The notes under the pieces: generated by a model
What the model was told of the DNA's origin: nothing
The model's input: only the letters and a program-made list of their open reading frames with translations
Databases searched by the model: none
Translations under genes and position numbers: made by a program
Part shown: positions 49,386 to 58,221 of the stretch, piece by piece
Position numbering within the stretch: position 1 is the stretch's first letter
Layout of the letters: each line of letters begins with the position of its first letter
DNA from: Nostoc sp. MG11
GTDB taxonomy: Bacteria > Cyanobacteriota > Cyanobacteriia > Cyanobacteriales > Nostocaceae
NCBI RefSeq assembly: GCF_014904695.1
Contig: NZ_JACXXN010000005.1
Span: forward strand, 310,001 to 374,000
Length of the DNA: 64,000 nucleotides
Direction: 5' to 3'

Positions 49386-50044
49386 TTAACGACCTAGCCA
49401 AGTCTTAATAATGTCAAGAAGGCTGGAACCACCCCAAATCAATGCCAACAAAATCGAAGTAGTCAAAATTGCTCCCATCACACATAAGACTAAACCTCCC
49501 AGGCTGATAGCTCCATCATCTTCCAGTAAGCCAAAGCTAGTCACGAAAATCCCCATTGCTGGTAGGGTATTGGTTCCCGGAATTGGAATCATCATCGAAA
49601 TTGCCATTAAGGCGATCGCACAGCCAAGTATGACTCTACCTGGTAAAGTAGTACAGATATAGCTTAGACGGGGGCGAGCGTAGACGCGTAGACGTGTAGC
49701 GGCTTGTCGTCAGACATCGCTTCAATTTTTCGTAACCAAGGAATTCCCGCTTTTAAAAACCCCTGCACTGTCTCAAGTTTAATTGGATGGTCGGTCATTC
49801 GCTGAGGTAGCCAAGGGATTTTAGCACCAGCAATCAGCTGTACCGCTAGTAAAAAAATCAAGATACCAAAAGGAACTGAGTATCCTGGTGCTGGAACAGG
49901 CAAAGCAGAGGGTAAAGATAAGACAACTAGCAAAAAGCCAAAAATTCTTTCCTTTGCTAGCAGCAGAATCTCTGCCAAAGTTACTTTTGAGGGTCTTTCT
50001 TCCTCAAAAAAATAGCGTTGTAATTCGTTTGATAGTCTAGACAT
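49386..50044 (-). pseudogene. ExoD-family protein gene broken by a small repeat
   Basis: The first part (MSRLSNELQRYFFEEERPSK, FGFLLVVLSLPSALPVPAPG, AGAKIPWLPQRM) and the second part (RLSYICTTLPGRVILGCAIA, MMIPIPGTNTLPAMGIFVTS) together make a complete ExoD (exopolysaccharide synthesis) membrane protein of about 200 residues. Between KIE and RLSY lies about 47 bases (49673-49721) reading as AMSDDKPLHVYASTLAPV and a stop. That insert has the look of a dispersed GTCTACGCG-type repeat and shifts the frame. The gene is probably dead. Confidence 0.8.
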
Positions 50045-50293
50045 AGATTACTTAAAATTTAGTATAATTATGTCAAAAAGTACATCAAAAATTTACCGAA
50101 TTTTGGGCTTTTAACCTTTGTGTCTTAGTGCCTTAGTGGTTAAAAAACTGATTTCAGAATCCAGTTGAGAAGAGTTGATTTGTTAATTTCATATTCAAAT
50201 TCACCAACGCCAAAAATAATATTAATACATTAACTTCTTTTGTAATCTTAAAAATGTAATCATAGGCAGTAGATTTTGGGTTATGGATGTAAT

Positions 50294-51076
50294 ATGCAAA
50301 GATATTTGAAAGTACTTGGACTATTTTGGAGTGCCGCCATAGCAGCTGAGTTGGAGTATCGCGTCAACTTCGTCATAGCTACCCTCAGCAGCTTAGGCAG
50401 TCTTGCAGGCAGTCTCTTCGGACTATTTTTGTTTTACCGTACTGGCTATACTTTTAGTGGCTGGTCATGGGAAGCAGCTTTAGTAGTTTTGGGGATTTTT
50501 ACCTTACTGCAAGGTTTTTCTGCCACTTTTCTCGCCCCAAACTTGAATCGCATTGTTCGCCATGTGCAGGAAGGTACTCTTGACTTTGTATTATTAAAAC
50601 CTATCCGCAGTCAGTTTTGGCTTTCTACTCATACCCTTTCACCTTGGGGACTACCAGATTTAGTTTTTGGGAGCATCATCATTGGCTATGCAGGTGAACG
50701 CCTCGGCATAGGCATAGACGATTACATGCTGAGTGTAGTGCCGCTGTTGTTCGGCTTGGTAATTCTTTATAGCTTGTGGTTTATGCTGGGAGCGATGAGT
50801 ATTTGGTTTGTGAAAATCTACAACGTCACTGAAGTGCTACGCGGCTTATTAGAAGCTGGAAGATATCCGATCACAGCATATCCCAGTACTTACCGCTTTT
50901 TCTTCACCTTTGTAGTACCAGTGGCTTTTTTAACGACTGTACCAGCAGAAGCGATGCTGGGTAGGGGTCAAACTAGCTGGTTGATAGGTGCGGCTGGGTT
51001 AGCGCTAGTCCTGTTTTTATTTTCTACCTGGTTTTGGCGGTTTGCGTTGCGGTTTTATACTAGTGCTTCGAGTTAG
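50294..51076 (+). CDS. ABC-2 family transporter permease
   Basis: A 260-residue membrane protein with about six hydrophobic segments and the family block FLAPNLNRIVRHVQEGTLDF, VLLKPIRSQFWLS (PF06182 type). Such permeases usually pair with a second permease and an ATPase, absent here. ATG at 50294 (MQRYLKVLGLFW) was chosen over a TTG at 50276. The exported substrate is unknown. A 21-bp tandem repeat array starts 54 bases downstream. Confidence 0.85.
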   Translation: MQRYLKVLGLFWSAAIAAELEYRVNFVIATLSSLGSLAGSLFGLFLFYRTGYTFSGWSWEAALVVLGIFTLLQGFSATFLAPNLNRIVRHVQEGTLDFVLLKPIRSQFWLSTHTLSPWGLPDLVFGSIIIGYAGERLGIGIDDYMLSVVPLLFGLVILYSLWFMLGAMSIWFVKIYNVTEVLRGLLEAGRYPITAYPSTYRFFFTFVVPVAFLTTVPAEAMLGRGQTSWLIGAAGLALVLFLFSTWFWRFALRFYTSASS

Positions 51077-51565
51077 AGTGAAGCGATGCCTGCGGCGGCA
51101 AGCTACACAGATAATTGAAGTTAAAAATCAACTTTTGCGACTCGTAAATTAAGTTTCTGACTCGTAAACTAACTTTTGCGACTCGTAAATTAAGTTTCTG
51201 ACTCGTAAACTAACTTTTGCGACTTGTAAACTAACTTTTGCGACTTGTAAATCAACTTTTGCGACTCGTAAATTAAGTTTCTGACTCGTAAATCAACTTT
51301 TGCGACTTGTAAACCTGTCAATCTCAAAAAATTTCAGCAAATCTAGCCGCATTAATCTTGTTCGCTAATCTCCAGACTCTAAAATTATCGCTCTTAAGTT
51401 TTGAAGCTATTTTCAGAGCGATCGCTCCTCTTCATACCGGATTTTTACCTGAATTTTGTAAGTTTTTGTAAAAATATTGAATAAATTTCAGGAAATTTAC
51501 ATAGCGGATATGATGTCAATAGAGAAATCACGCAAATACAGTTTAAAACCAAAAAAAGGTCTAAA
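51077..51565. other. Intergenic region with tandem repeats and a gene leader
   Basis: This gap holds the tandem array at 51130-51315, a HIP1-like GCGATCGC at 51418, and an AT-rich leader before the EACC1-like gene. No RNA or coding trace was recognised. Confidence 0.5.
51130..51315. repeat. Tandem array of nine 20-21-bp units
   Basis: Units alternate between AACTTTTGCGACTCGTAAATT (21 bp) and AAGTTTCTGACTCGTAAACT (20 bp): order A-B-A-B-A-A-A-B-A. The common core is GACTCGTAAA or GACTTGTAAA. All frames contain stops, so it is not coding. Confidence 0.92.
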
Positions 51566-51943
51566 ATGAGTTCTGAATCTAACGTCAAACTGACGATCGC
51601 TCTTGATAATCCAGATTTAGATGCAGAGGAGCAAGAGAAAGAAACACGAAATCTCTTGCGAGAAATTAGAGATTTAGATGTAGAAAGCGCTGAACTTGTA
51701 GCAGTTACAGAAATACCCGAAGGCTCAAAGGCGTTAGGAGGTTTCCTACTGGGAGTGTTGCAAGCAGAGGTGAGCTTTGCCAATTTTAAGAAAGTATTGG
51801 GATTTGTGGGCGATCGCCTCGGTAACAAAACTATTGAAATGGAAGTTGAGGCTAACGGTAAAAAACTCAAGGTTAAAGCCAGCAGCCAGCAAGAACTAAT
51901 GAGCGCGATCGCCGCAGCGCAAAACTTTGTAGCAGCAAGCTGA
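51566..51943 (+). CDS. EACC1-like small protein paired with a caspase
   Basis: The 125-residue protein has the shape of the effector-associated constant component 1 family: an N-terminal strand, PEGSKALGGFLLGVLQAEVS, FKKVLGFVGDRLGNKTIEME and a C-terminal NGKKLKVKASSQQELMSAIA. Such proteins are found beside caspase-like and trypsin-like effectors in predicted conflict systems. It lies 31 bases before the caspase gene and is probably cotranscribed. Assignment is by pattern, not search. Confidence 0.65.
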   Translation: MSSESNVKLTIALDNPDLDAEEQEKETRNLLREIRDLDVESAELVAVTEIPEGSKALGGFLLGVLQAEVSFANFKKVLGFVGDRLGNKTIEMEVEANGKKLKVKASSQQELMSAIAAAQNFVAAS

Positions 51944-51974
51944 GAAATGCCATAACAGGAAAGAGGATAAGGAC

Positions 51975-54155
51975 ATGACGAAGGTAGCACTCCTAATAGG
52001 AATTAGTGATTATGAGCCTGGTCTTAATCCATTACCTGCGTCGGTAAAGGATATGCAAGCGATCGCTAAAGTTTTGCAGCATCCAGAAATGGGTGGATTT
52101 GCCCAAACGGATATCCAAAAACTGGAGAATCCCGATCCTCAGAAAATGCAGGAAGCGATCGAGACGCTGTTTAGCGATCGGCGTAAAGATGATCTTGTAG
52201 TACTTTACTTCTCCGGTCACGGCATTAAAGATGAGAGCGGTAAACTTCACCTCGCCACTCGCCTTACCCGCAAAAATCCCCAAGGGCGACTCATCAAATC
52301 AACCACCGTTCCCGCCAGCTTTGTTCATAACATCATGAGCGATAGCCGCTGTAAGCGCCAAGTCGTAATTCTCGACTGTTGCTTTAGTGGGGCGTTTGCT
52401 GAGGGGTGGTCAGCCAAAGATGATGGTTCTGTCGATATCCGGGCTGAACTTGGTGGCGAGGGGCGAGTTGTCTTGACCTCTTCTACTGCTAGTGAGTATT
52501 CTTTCCAACAAAAGGAAGCAAACCTTTCGATTTATACCCGTTACCTGATTGAAGGTATTGAAACAGGTGCCGCAGATTTAGATAATGATGGTGCAGTTTC
52601 GGTTGATGAGTTGCATGAGTACGCCAAAAAGAAAGTTCAAGAAGCGGCTCCCGCCATGCGACCAGAAATTCATGCAGTCAAAGAAGGATTTAAAATCCTG
52701 TTGTCTAAAGCACCTATTGGTGATCCAAAACTGAAGTATCGCAAAGAAGTAGAGATTTATGCTAGTCGCGGCGAGATTTCGATTATTGGTCGCAGAATAT
52801 TAGATGCCCTACGGCAGAATTTGGGATTGCTCCCTGAAGAAACTGCTGCACTAGAAACTGAGGTTTTAAAACCTTATCGAGAGTATCAACAAAAATTGCA
52901 GCAATATGAGCAAGCATTAGTAGACGCGATTCGACGCGAGCCGACTTTGAGTGACTATACTCGCAATGATTTGCGACGTTATCAGGAAATTTTAGGACTT
53001 AGAGATGAAGACATAGCATCAATTGAGACGAGAATTAGTCCCAAAAATGAATCAGTTCCATTTCCAGATAAAGTTATAGCGTCTAAAAGCATCTCCCCCA
53101 AAGATGATGTAACACCAGTTAAAACATCAAACAAAGCTGTTGCAGCAAATCAAACCGATACTCCTACGCCCAATATAATAAAACCTCCAAGTATTCTTGC
53201 TACTTCTGTTGGAGTTCTAAGAAACCCCAGAGTCATGATTGGAGCAGGTGTCCTCGCTACTGTGGTTCTAACTTTCTCTTTCTTGGTGAAGCCGCATGAT
53301 GCTTCAATGACGACACCTAGCCCAGTAGAATCATCTACTCTTAGTGCCACTCCCACTGTCTCGCCTACAACCGAGATGAGTGCTAAAAATTTCTATGATA
53401 GGGGACTCGAAAAGTCTACTAAAAAAGACCATAAGGGAGCGATTGAGGATTTCAATGAGGTGCTGCGGCTCGATTCCAATTTTATACTTGCCTACAACAA
53501 GCGGGGTGATGCCCGTAGTGCTCTTAAAGATTACAAAGGAGCTATTGAGGATTTAAACCAGTATATTCGGATTAATCCCAACGATGCTAACAGTTACATT
53601 AGTCGAGGCTGGGCCTACTATAACCTGTACAATTACAAGCAAGCTATTATCGATTACAACAAAGCGATTCAAATTAACCCCAGGTACGCTCTTGCCTATA
53701 ATAATCGAGGGGCAGTCTACGCTGACCAAGGTAACTACGAACAGGCAATTTCCGATTACACCAAAGCCATTGAGTTTAAGAATGATCCACTCAAGTGGCC
53801 CTACTACAACCGGGGTGATGCCCGCCGTAACCTGGGAGATAATAAGGGAGCGATTGAGGATTATAACCAGGCTATCCGTATCGATCCCAAATATACCAAT
53901 GCTTACAATAACCGAGGTCTTGCCTACGCTAACCTAAAAGATTATAAGAAAGCAATTGAGAATTATAGCCAGGCTATTCGTATCGATTCCAATTATGTCT
54001 ATGCTTACTACAACAGGGGTGATGTCCGCTCTATTCTCAAAGATAAGCAGGGAGCGATCGCAGATTATCAAATAGCCGCCAACCTTTATCAGAAACAAGA
54101 AAACACAAAGCGATATCAACAGACATTAGAAAAACTCAAAGAGTTGCAAAAGTAG
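51975..54155 (+). CDS. Caspase-like protease (orthocaspase) with TM segment and TPR repeats
   Basis: The 726-residue protein opens with a caspase p20-like domain: His82 in YFSGHG and the catalytic Cys136 in LDCCFSGAF, both intact. Residues 201-212 (DLDNDGAVSVDE) form a perfect EF-hand-type loop, suggesting calcium control. A helical region about 250-350 follows, then a membrane segment near 421-440 (MIGAGVLATVVLTFSFLV) and seven TPR repeats (about 475-700; AYNNRGxxYxxxxxYxxAIxDY). The start ATG at 51975 follows AAGAGGATAAGGA. With the EACC1-like gene it may form a death or signalling module. Substrate and trigger are unknown. Confidence 0.88.
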   Translation: MTKVALLIGISDYEPGLNPLPASVKDMQAIAKVLQHPEMGGFAQTDIQKLENPDPQKMQEAIETLFSDRRKDDLVVLYFSGHGIKDESGKLHLATRLTRKNPQGRLIKSTTVPASFVHNIMSDSRCKRQVVILDCCFSGAFAEGWSAKDDGSVDIRAELGGEGRVVLTSSTASEYSFQQKEANLSIYTRYLIEGIETGAADLDNDGAVSVDELHEYAKKKVQEAAPAMRPEIHAVKEGFKILLSKAPIGDPKLKYRKEVEIYASRGEISIIGRRILDALRQNLGLLPEETAALETEVLKPYREYQQKLQQYEQALVDAIRREPTLSDYTRNDLRRYQEILGLRDEDIASIETRISPKNESVPFPDKVIASKSISPKDDVTPVKTSNKAVAANQTDTPTPNIIKPPSILATSVGVLRNPRVMIGAGVLATVVLTFSFLVKPHDASMTTPSPVESSTLSATPTVSPTTEMSAKNFYDRGLEKSTKKDHKGAIEDFNEVLRLDSNFILAYNKRGDARSALKDYKGAIEDLNQYIRINPNDANSYISRGWAYYNLYNYKQAIIDYNKAIQINPRYALAYNNRGAVYADQGNYEQAISDYTKAIEFKNDPLKWPYYNRGDARRNLGDNKGAIEDYNQAIRIDPKYTNAYNNRGLAYANLKDYKKAIENYSQAIRIDSNYVYAYYNRGDVRSILKDKQGAIADYQIAANLYQKQENTKRYQQTLEKLKELQK

Positions 54156-54267
54156 CTAGATTTTGGCAATAATTATCTGCTAAAGATGGGAAGCGATGGC
54201 ATCTTTAATGCCACATTTATGAATAACTATAAATGTAGTCCAAACAAATCAAAAAAGCCAAAATCCC

Positions 54268-55011
54268 TCATAAAATATCTGGATTCTCTCCTAATTCTCT
54301 TAATCTAGCCGCTAATCGATCTACTTGTGCAACTGCGGCTTCCTCTCTTGCAGCAGCAGCTTGTAACTGTGCAATTGCGGCTTCTTCTGGTAATAAAACC
54401 AAATTGCCAGCCACATCATAAAACCGCAACCATACCGCCGTTTCTCTGTCTATTGTTCCCTCGCTCGTCCCCAACCATAAGCCTAAACGCTTACACCATA
54501 ACCAACCGCGCTCATTTGGCGTTAAAGGCTGATACTGCTGATTATCATCTAAATGCCACCCTTGCAAAGAATTAGGTTCAAAGGGATCATAGACAAAATA
54601 ATCTGAGGTACGGAAAGTTTGTTCGTAAAGATTTTTCTTAATACCCTTGTCTATTGCTGCCGTAGATGGTGACATTAATTCCACAATGACATCGGGATAG
54701 CGACCATTTTCTTCCCACACCACCCAACCTTGTCTAGAGTTATTGCCCTCAACATTCAGCACTGCAAAAAAATCTGGACCACGGAAATCACGATTACGAA
54801 CTTGGGCGCTACTGTAGTAAATAAACATATTGCCCCCAGCAAAAAAATCATTGCGGTCAGCAAAAAACTGCTGCAATGACCGAATCAGGACATTCATGGC
54901 AATACGATGTCGATTTGATTCCAAAGGTTCACCATCATCAAAAATTAAATCTGTAGGTGGCATGGGGGGTTCCCATTCCACAACTGCTGCTGGGTTTTTC
55001 TCAGTATTCAT
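54268..55011 (-). CDS. Uma2-family (DUF820) nuclease-like protein
   Basis: The 247-residue protein has the PD-(D/E)XK-like DUF820 core: FRGPDFFAVLNVEGNNSRQG, PDVIVELMSPSTAAIDKGIK and TSDYFVYDPF. The last 40 residues are an Ala/Glu-rich coiled coil (AAIAQLQAAAAREEAAVAQV). Such genes are multicopy in cyanobacteria, and the role is unclear. ATG at 55011 starts a typical N-terminus. It sits in tandem with another Uma2 gene. Confidence 0.85.
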   Translation of the reverse strand: MNTEKNPAAVVEWEPPMPPTDLIFDDGEPLESNRHRIAMNVLIRSLQQFFADRNDFFAGGNMFIYYSSAQVRNRDFRGPDFFAVLNVEGNNSRQGWVVWEENGRYPDVIVELMSPSTAAIDKGIKKNLYEQTFRTSDYFVYDPFEPNSLQGWHLDDNQQYQPLTPNERGWLWCKRLGLWLGTSEGTIDRETAVWLRFYDVAGNLVLLPEEAAIAQLQAAAAREEAAVAQVDRLAARLRELGENPDIL

Positions 55012-55097
55012 GAGCGATCGCCTTTCTCAGAAAGCCTTAAATCTCTATCATAATCTGCCCATAACTTACTCAATTAAGACGTGCAGATTATAAATAG

Positions 55098-55736
55098 TTA
55101 TAAATTATTGTTTACCCAATTTCTAAAATTACGCATAGCTTGACTTCTGCCAATGCTTAAACACTGCTGAACATACTCATTGACTAATTCAATAATCGGG
55201 ATATTAGGGAAATTAGGACTAGATTGAGATTTGATATATTTACCCTGCTGTAGCAACGAAATTTCTAAACCTTGTTTTGTATATCGCCAGAGTTCAGGAA
55301 CTCCCAAAATTTCATAGTTATCAAATTTAGTGCGGGAGGTAATATCAACTTCGATTGCTAAATCGGGTGGCGGATCTATAGTTAAATCAATACGATTTTT
55401 CCCAATTACAGCCGCTTGATTTTGAATATAAAAACTGGTATCTGGTTCTACTGCTTGCCGCATTAGTTCATTTTTCAGTGTTGTGGAACCAAAAGGCTCA
55501 AAATCAATTTGGAGTTTGTCTAATAAAATTCTCACTAACTCACCAAAGATTTCTTTATCTTTTTCGTGTTCGGGTAGAGGAACCATAATTTCTAACCAAC
55601 CATGACTATAAGAAATACGTGCGGCACGCCTTTCTCCCATTTCTTCTAAAATATTCTCTAACTGCTGCCAACTAACATCTTTGAGCAACATTTGTTGGCC
55701 TGGTTTGACGATAATTTGTTGTAGTTTTAAAAGCAT
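55098..55736 (-). CDS. Uma2-family (DUF820) nuclease-like protein
   Basis: The 212-residue protein has the family core SHGWLEIMVPLPEHEKDKEI, PDLAIEVDITSRTKFDNYEI and ELWRYTKQGLEI. Acidic residues in the PD...E region suggest an intact nuclease fold. It precedes the other Uma2 gene on the same strand by 86 bases. The likely role is unknown; these proteins often accompany mobile or plasmid regions. Confidence 0.85.
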   Translation of the reverse strand: MLLKLQQIIVKPGQQMLLKDVSWQQLENILEEMGERRAARISYSHGWLEIMVPLPEHEKDKEIFGELVRILLDKLQIDFEPFGSTTLKNELMRQAVEPDTSFYIQNQAAVIGKNRIDLTIDPPPDLAIEVDITSRTKFDNYEILGVPELWRYTKQGLEISLLQQGKYIKSQSSPNFPNIPIIELVNEYVQQCLSIGRSQAMRNFRNWVNNNL

Positions 55737-55895
55737 ATCGCCTCACAGAGTAAGTGTAGATATTATTCTAAATCCATTAAGTCAGTGACGCGATCGCCTG
55801 GGTTTGATACTTTGCACCGTCACATCTAACTCAACTTCCAACCAATATTTCCGGTAGAATCAATTTCTGAGGACTGTGGATAGGGGGAACTTGGG

Positions 55896-56621
55896 GTGCC
55901 TACACTTGGCGTGAACATTGACCACATCGCCACCATCCGACAAGCGCGGCGGACGGTGGAACCAGACCCCGTGGCGGCGGCGGTGCTGGCAGAATTAGGG
56001 GGTGCTGATGGCATTACAGTGCATCTGCGGGAAGATCGGCGGCATATCCAAGACAGGGATGTGCGAATATTAAGGCAGACTGTGCGATCGCATCTGAATT
56101 TAGAAATGGCCGCTACAGATGAGATGCTGGCGATCGCTCTCGACATCAAACCCGATTACGTGACTTTAGTACCTGAAAAGCGCGAAGAAGTCACCACAGA
56201 AGGCGGATTAGATATCGTTGGGCAAATTGCTAGAATAGGTGAGATAGTTGATAAATTGCAAAACGCTGGCATTCCAGTTAGTTTATTTATCGATGCCGAA
56301 CCAGCACAAATTGAAGCATCCGTCAATGTAAAAGCAAAGTTTATTGAACTGCACACTGGGCAATATGCTGAGGCTAAGGATGAAACAAATCGTCAGCAAG
56401 AATTAGCCGTATTAGCTAAAGGGTGTGAGCAAGCAATTCAAGCCGGGTTGCGAGTAAATGCTGGTCATGGACTTACTTACTGGAATGTTTATCCGGTGGC
56501 TGCACTTCCAGGGATGGAAGAATTAAACATCGGTCATACAATCATCAGTCGGGCAGCATTAGTAGGTATAGAAAGAGCCGTCCGCGAGATGAAACAAGCC
56601 ATACACGGGCATGGGCCATAG
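55896..56621 (+). CDS. pdxJ: Pyridoxine 5'-phosphate synthase
   Basis: PdxJ condenses 3-amino-2-oxopropyl phosphate with deoxyxylulose 5-phosphate to make vitamin B6. The TIM-barrel signatures are complete: [17 protein letters not shown] (start), [48 protein letters not shown] and [12 protein letters not shown]. The start is GTG at 55896, preceded by TAGGGGGAAC. The length of 241 residues is normal. Confidence 0.96.
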   Translation: MPTLGVNIDHIATIRQARRTVEPDPVAAAVLAELGGADGITVHLREDRRHIQDRDVRILRQTVRSHLNLEMAATDEMLAIALDIKPDYVTLVPEKREEVTTEGGLDIVGQIARIGEIVDKLQNAGIPVSLFIDAEPAQIEASVNVKAKFIELHTGQYAEAKDETNRQQELAVLAKGCEQAIQAGLRVNAGHGLTYWNVYPVAALPGMEELNIGHTIISRAALVGIERAVREMKQAIHGHGP

Positions 56622-56718
56622 GAAATAGAAAACGAACCTATACCCTGTAACCTGTAACCTAGAGGGGTTATCACTGCGAAATCTAGAAATTGAGAGCAAA
56701 TTTTCAGCAAAAACTTCT

Positions 56719-57438
56719 ATGAGCGCAACACAGTCTAATAACCTGCCGCTTTGGGTACAGGATCGGGATAAGGTGATAGCAGAAGGCACTGATACACAGT
56801 GGCGCTATCAAACACCTCCTGATTATTCTCGCTCAAAAGAGAACCTTGCCAACGAGAGTACACGCAATCATCTTGAGGGTACACTAGAGGCGATCGTAGA
56901 AAACTTGGTGAGAACCTTCGAGATGGAGGTATCTTTCAAAACTAACCCACAGCAGTGGTTGTCTATTGTGAATGACAAGTTTCGCGTGAGTAATAATGGC
57001 GGATTAGAGTATACAGCAGCAGATTTAGCTGCACAAGGTACTTACAATTTGTTTATGGCTGATTCAGAACATTACAAAGCTTCAGAAGAAAGCTTTGAAT
57101 CATCTGCCAAAGTTTTCCACACAACATTTCCCCAAGGATTTCCGTGGGAAGTGCTGGAAGTTTTCTCAGGGCCACCAAATGTAACATTCAAGTGGCGGCA
57201 TTGGGGACATTTTAAAGGTGCATACAAAGACTATGCACCGACTGGAGAGACATTAGAAATTATCGGCATGAGCGTTGCACGCGTCACTGATGATTTGAAG
57301 ATTGTTTCTTTGGAACACTACTTTGACAACAATCTGTTTTTAGAAAAACTGACAGATGGTGGCAAACAGTCAAATAGTGAAAATCAAGGAAGTGCTTGTC
57401 CCTTCAGTTCTTGGTTCAAGAAATTCCACAAGAGTTAG
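56719..57438 (+). CDS. SnoaL-like (NTF2-fold) protein
   Basis: The 239-residue protein has an N-terminal helical part and an NTF2-like fold: FSGPPNVTFKWRHWGHFKGA, ETLEIIGMSVARVTDDLKIV and LEHYFDNNLFLEKL, typical of SnoaL-like polyketide-cyclase relatives. Such proteins are frequent in cyanobacteria; substrates are unknown. It starts at ATG 56719, 97 bases after pdxJ. The C-terminal tail has one Cys (GSACPFSSW). Confidence 0.7.
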   Translation: MSATQSNNLPLWVQDRDKVIAEGTDTQWRYQTPPDYSRSKENLANESTRNHLEGTLEAIVENLVRTFEMEVSFKTNPQQWLSIVNDKFRVSNNGGLEYTAADLAAQGTYNLFMADSEHYKASEESFESSAKVFHTTFPQGFPWEVLEVFSGPPNVTFKWRHWGHFKGAYKDYAPTGETLEIIGMSVARVTDDLKIVSLEHYFDNNLFLEKLTDGGKQSNSENQGSACPFSSWFKKFHKS

Positions 57439-57536
57439 TTTGTAGGGGTACAGTACTGTACCATTGGTGTCAACTTAACGTGAAAGCCTAGTCTGATAAG
57501 CATTTCAAAGTTTTTCGATGTACCACCTAGACTTGA

Positions 57537-57609
57537 GATCCCCCCTAACCCCCCTTAAAAAGGGGGGAATTAGAATCGAATGCCCCCTTTTGAAGGGGGT
57601 TGGGGGATC
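57537..57609. repeat. GATC-bounded C/G-run palindrome
   Basis: A 73-base fold-back from GATCCCCCCTAACCCCCC to GGGGGTTGGGGGATC, similar to 33798-33866 and to the core of the MITEs. It lies between the SnoaL-like and ycf54 genes. Confidence 0.75.
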
Positions 57610-57706
57610 TGAAACTACTGGAAATTGAGTGTTTGAGCTGAAGTTGACACCAATGAGTACTGTACGCTGTACCCTTAAATTATTTAATAGCAACCAAAGG
57701 ATGAAA

Positions 57707-58036
57707 ATGCAAACATACTATTACGTTTTGGCAAGTCAGCGCTTTCTCCTCCAAGAAGAACCCATAGAGGAAGTTTTGAAAGAGCGCACTCGTTACTACC
57801 ACGAACAAGAAAAACAAATTGATTTTTGGTTGGTTCAGCAACCAGCTTTCTTGGAAGCACCCCAATTTGCAGAAATAAAGGCGAAGTGTCCTCAACCAGC
57901 AGTAGCGATTATTTCGACTAATTCCCAATTTATTACCTGGTTAAAACTACGACTAGAATACGTTATCACCGGAGAATTTCAGGCTCCTTCTGAAACAATC
58001 CCTGATGCATTGGCATCGCTTTCTACTGTGTCGTAG
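57707..58036 (+). CDS. ycf54: Ycf54-like Mg-protoporphyrin cyclase accessory protein
   Basis: Ycf54 (DUF2488) is needed for the Mg-protoporphyrin IX monomethyl ester cyclase step of chlorophyll synthesis. The protein MQTYYYVLASQRFLLQEEP with LKERTRYYHEQEKQIDFWLV and PQPAVAIISTNSQFITWLKL has the family length of about 109 residues. ATG at 57707 was chosen because AAAGG lies seven bases upstream and the family begins there; the frame could start further up. No other chlorophyll gene adjoins it. Confidence 0.9.
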   Translation: MQTYYYVLASQRFLLQEEPIEEVLKERTRYYHEQEKQIDFWLVQQPAFLEAPQFAEIKAKCPQPAVAIISTNSQFITWLKLRLEYVITGEFQAPSETIPDALASLSTVS

Positions 58037-58221
58037 GAATGGGGCATGAGGCATTGGTAAAGGGTAAAAGTTAAAGGGTAGGGAGATGGTTTTTCCCTTT
58101 TACTCTTACCCTTTTCCCTTTCCCCCTCTTAAGAATCCCCAATCCTCACTTTTCTTTAGGGGGAACAAAAGATATTTTTATAAAATCTTGTAAGACACCA
58201 TCATTTACCCATCTAACTTTT

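Noticed and set aside
57448-57461. Exact GTA-N8-TAC (NtcA-like) sequence before ycf54
   Set aside because: It is the centre of a GGTACAGTACTGTACC palindrome in repeat-like sequence, and the nearest TAN3T box is 27 bases away rather than about 22.
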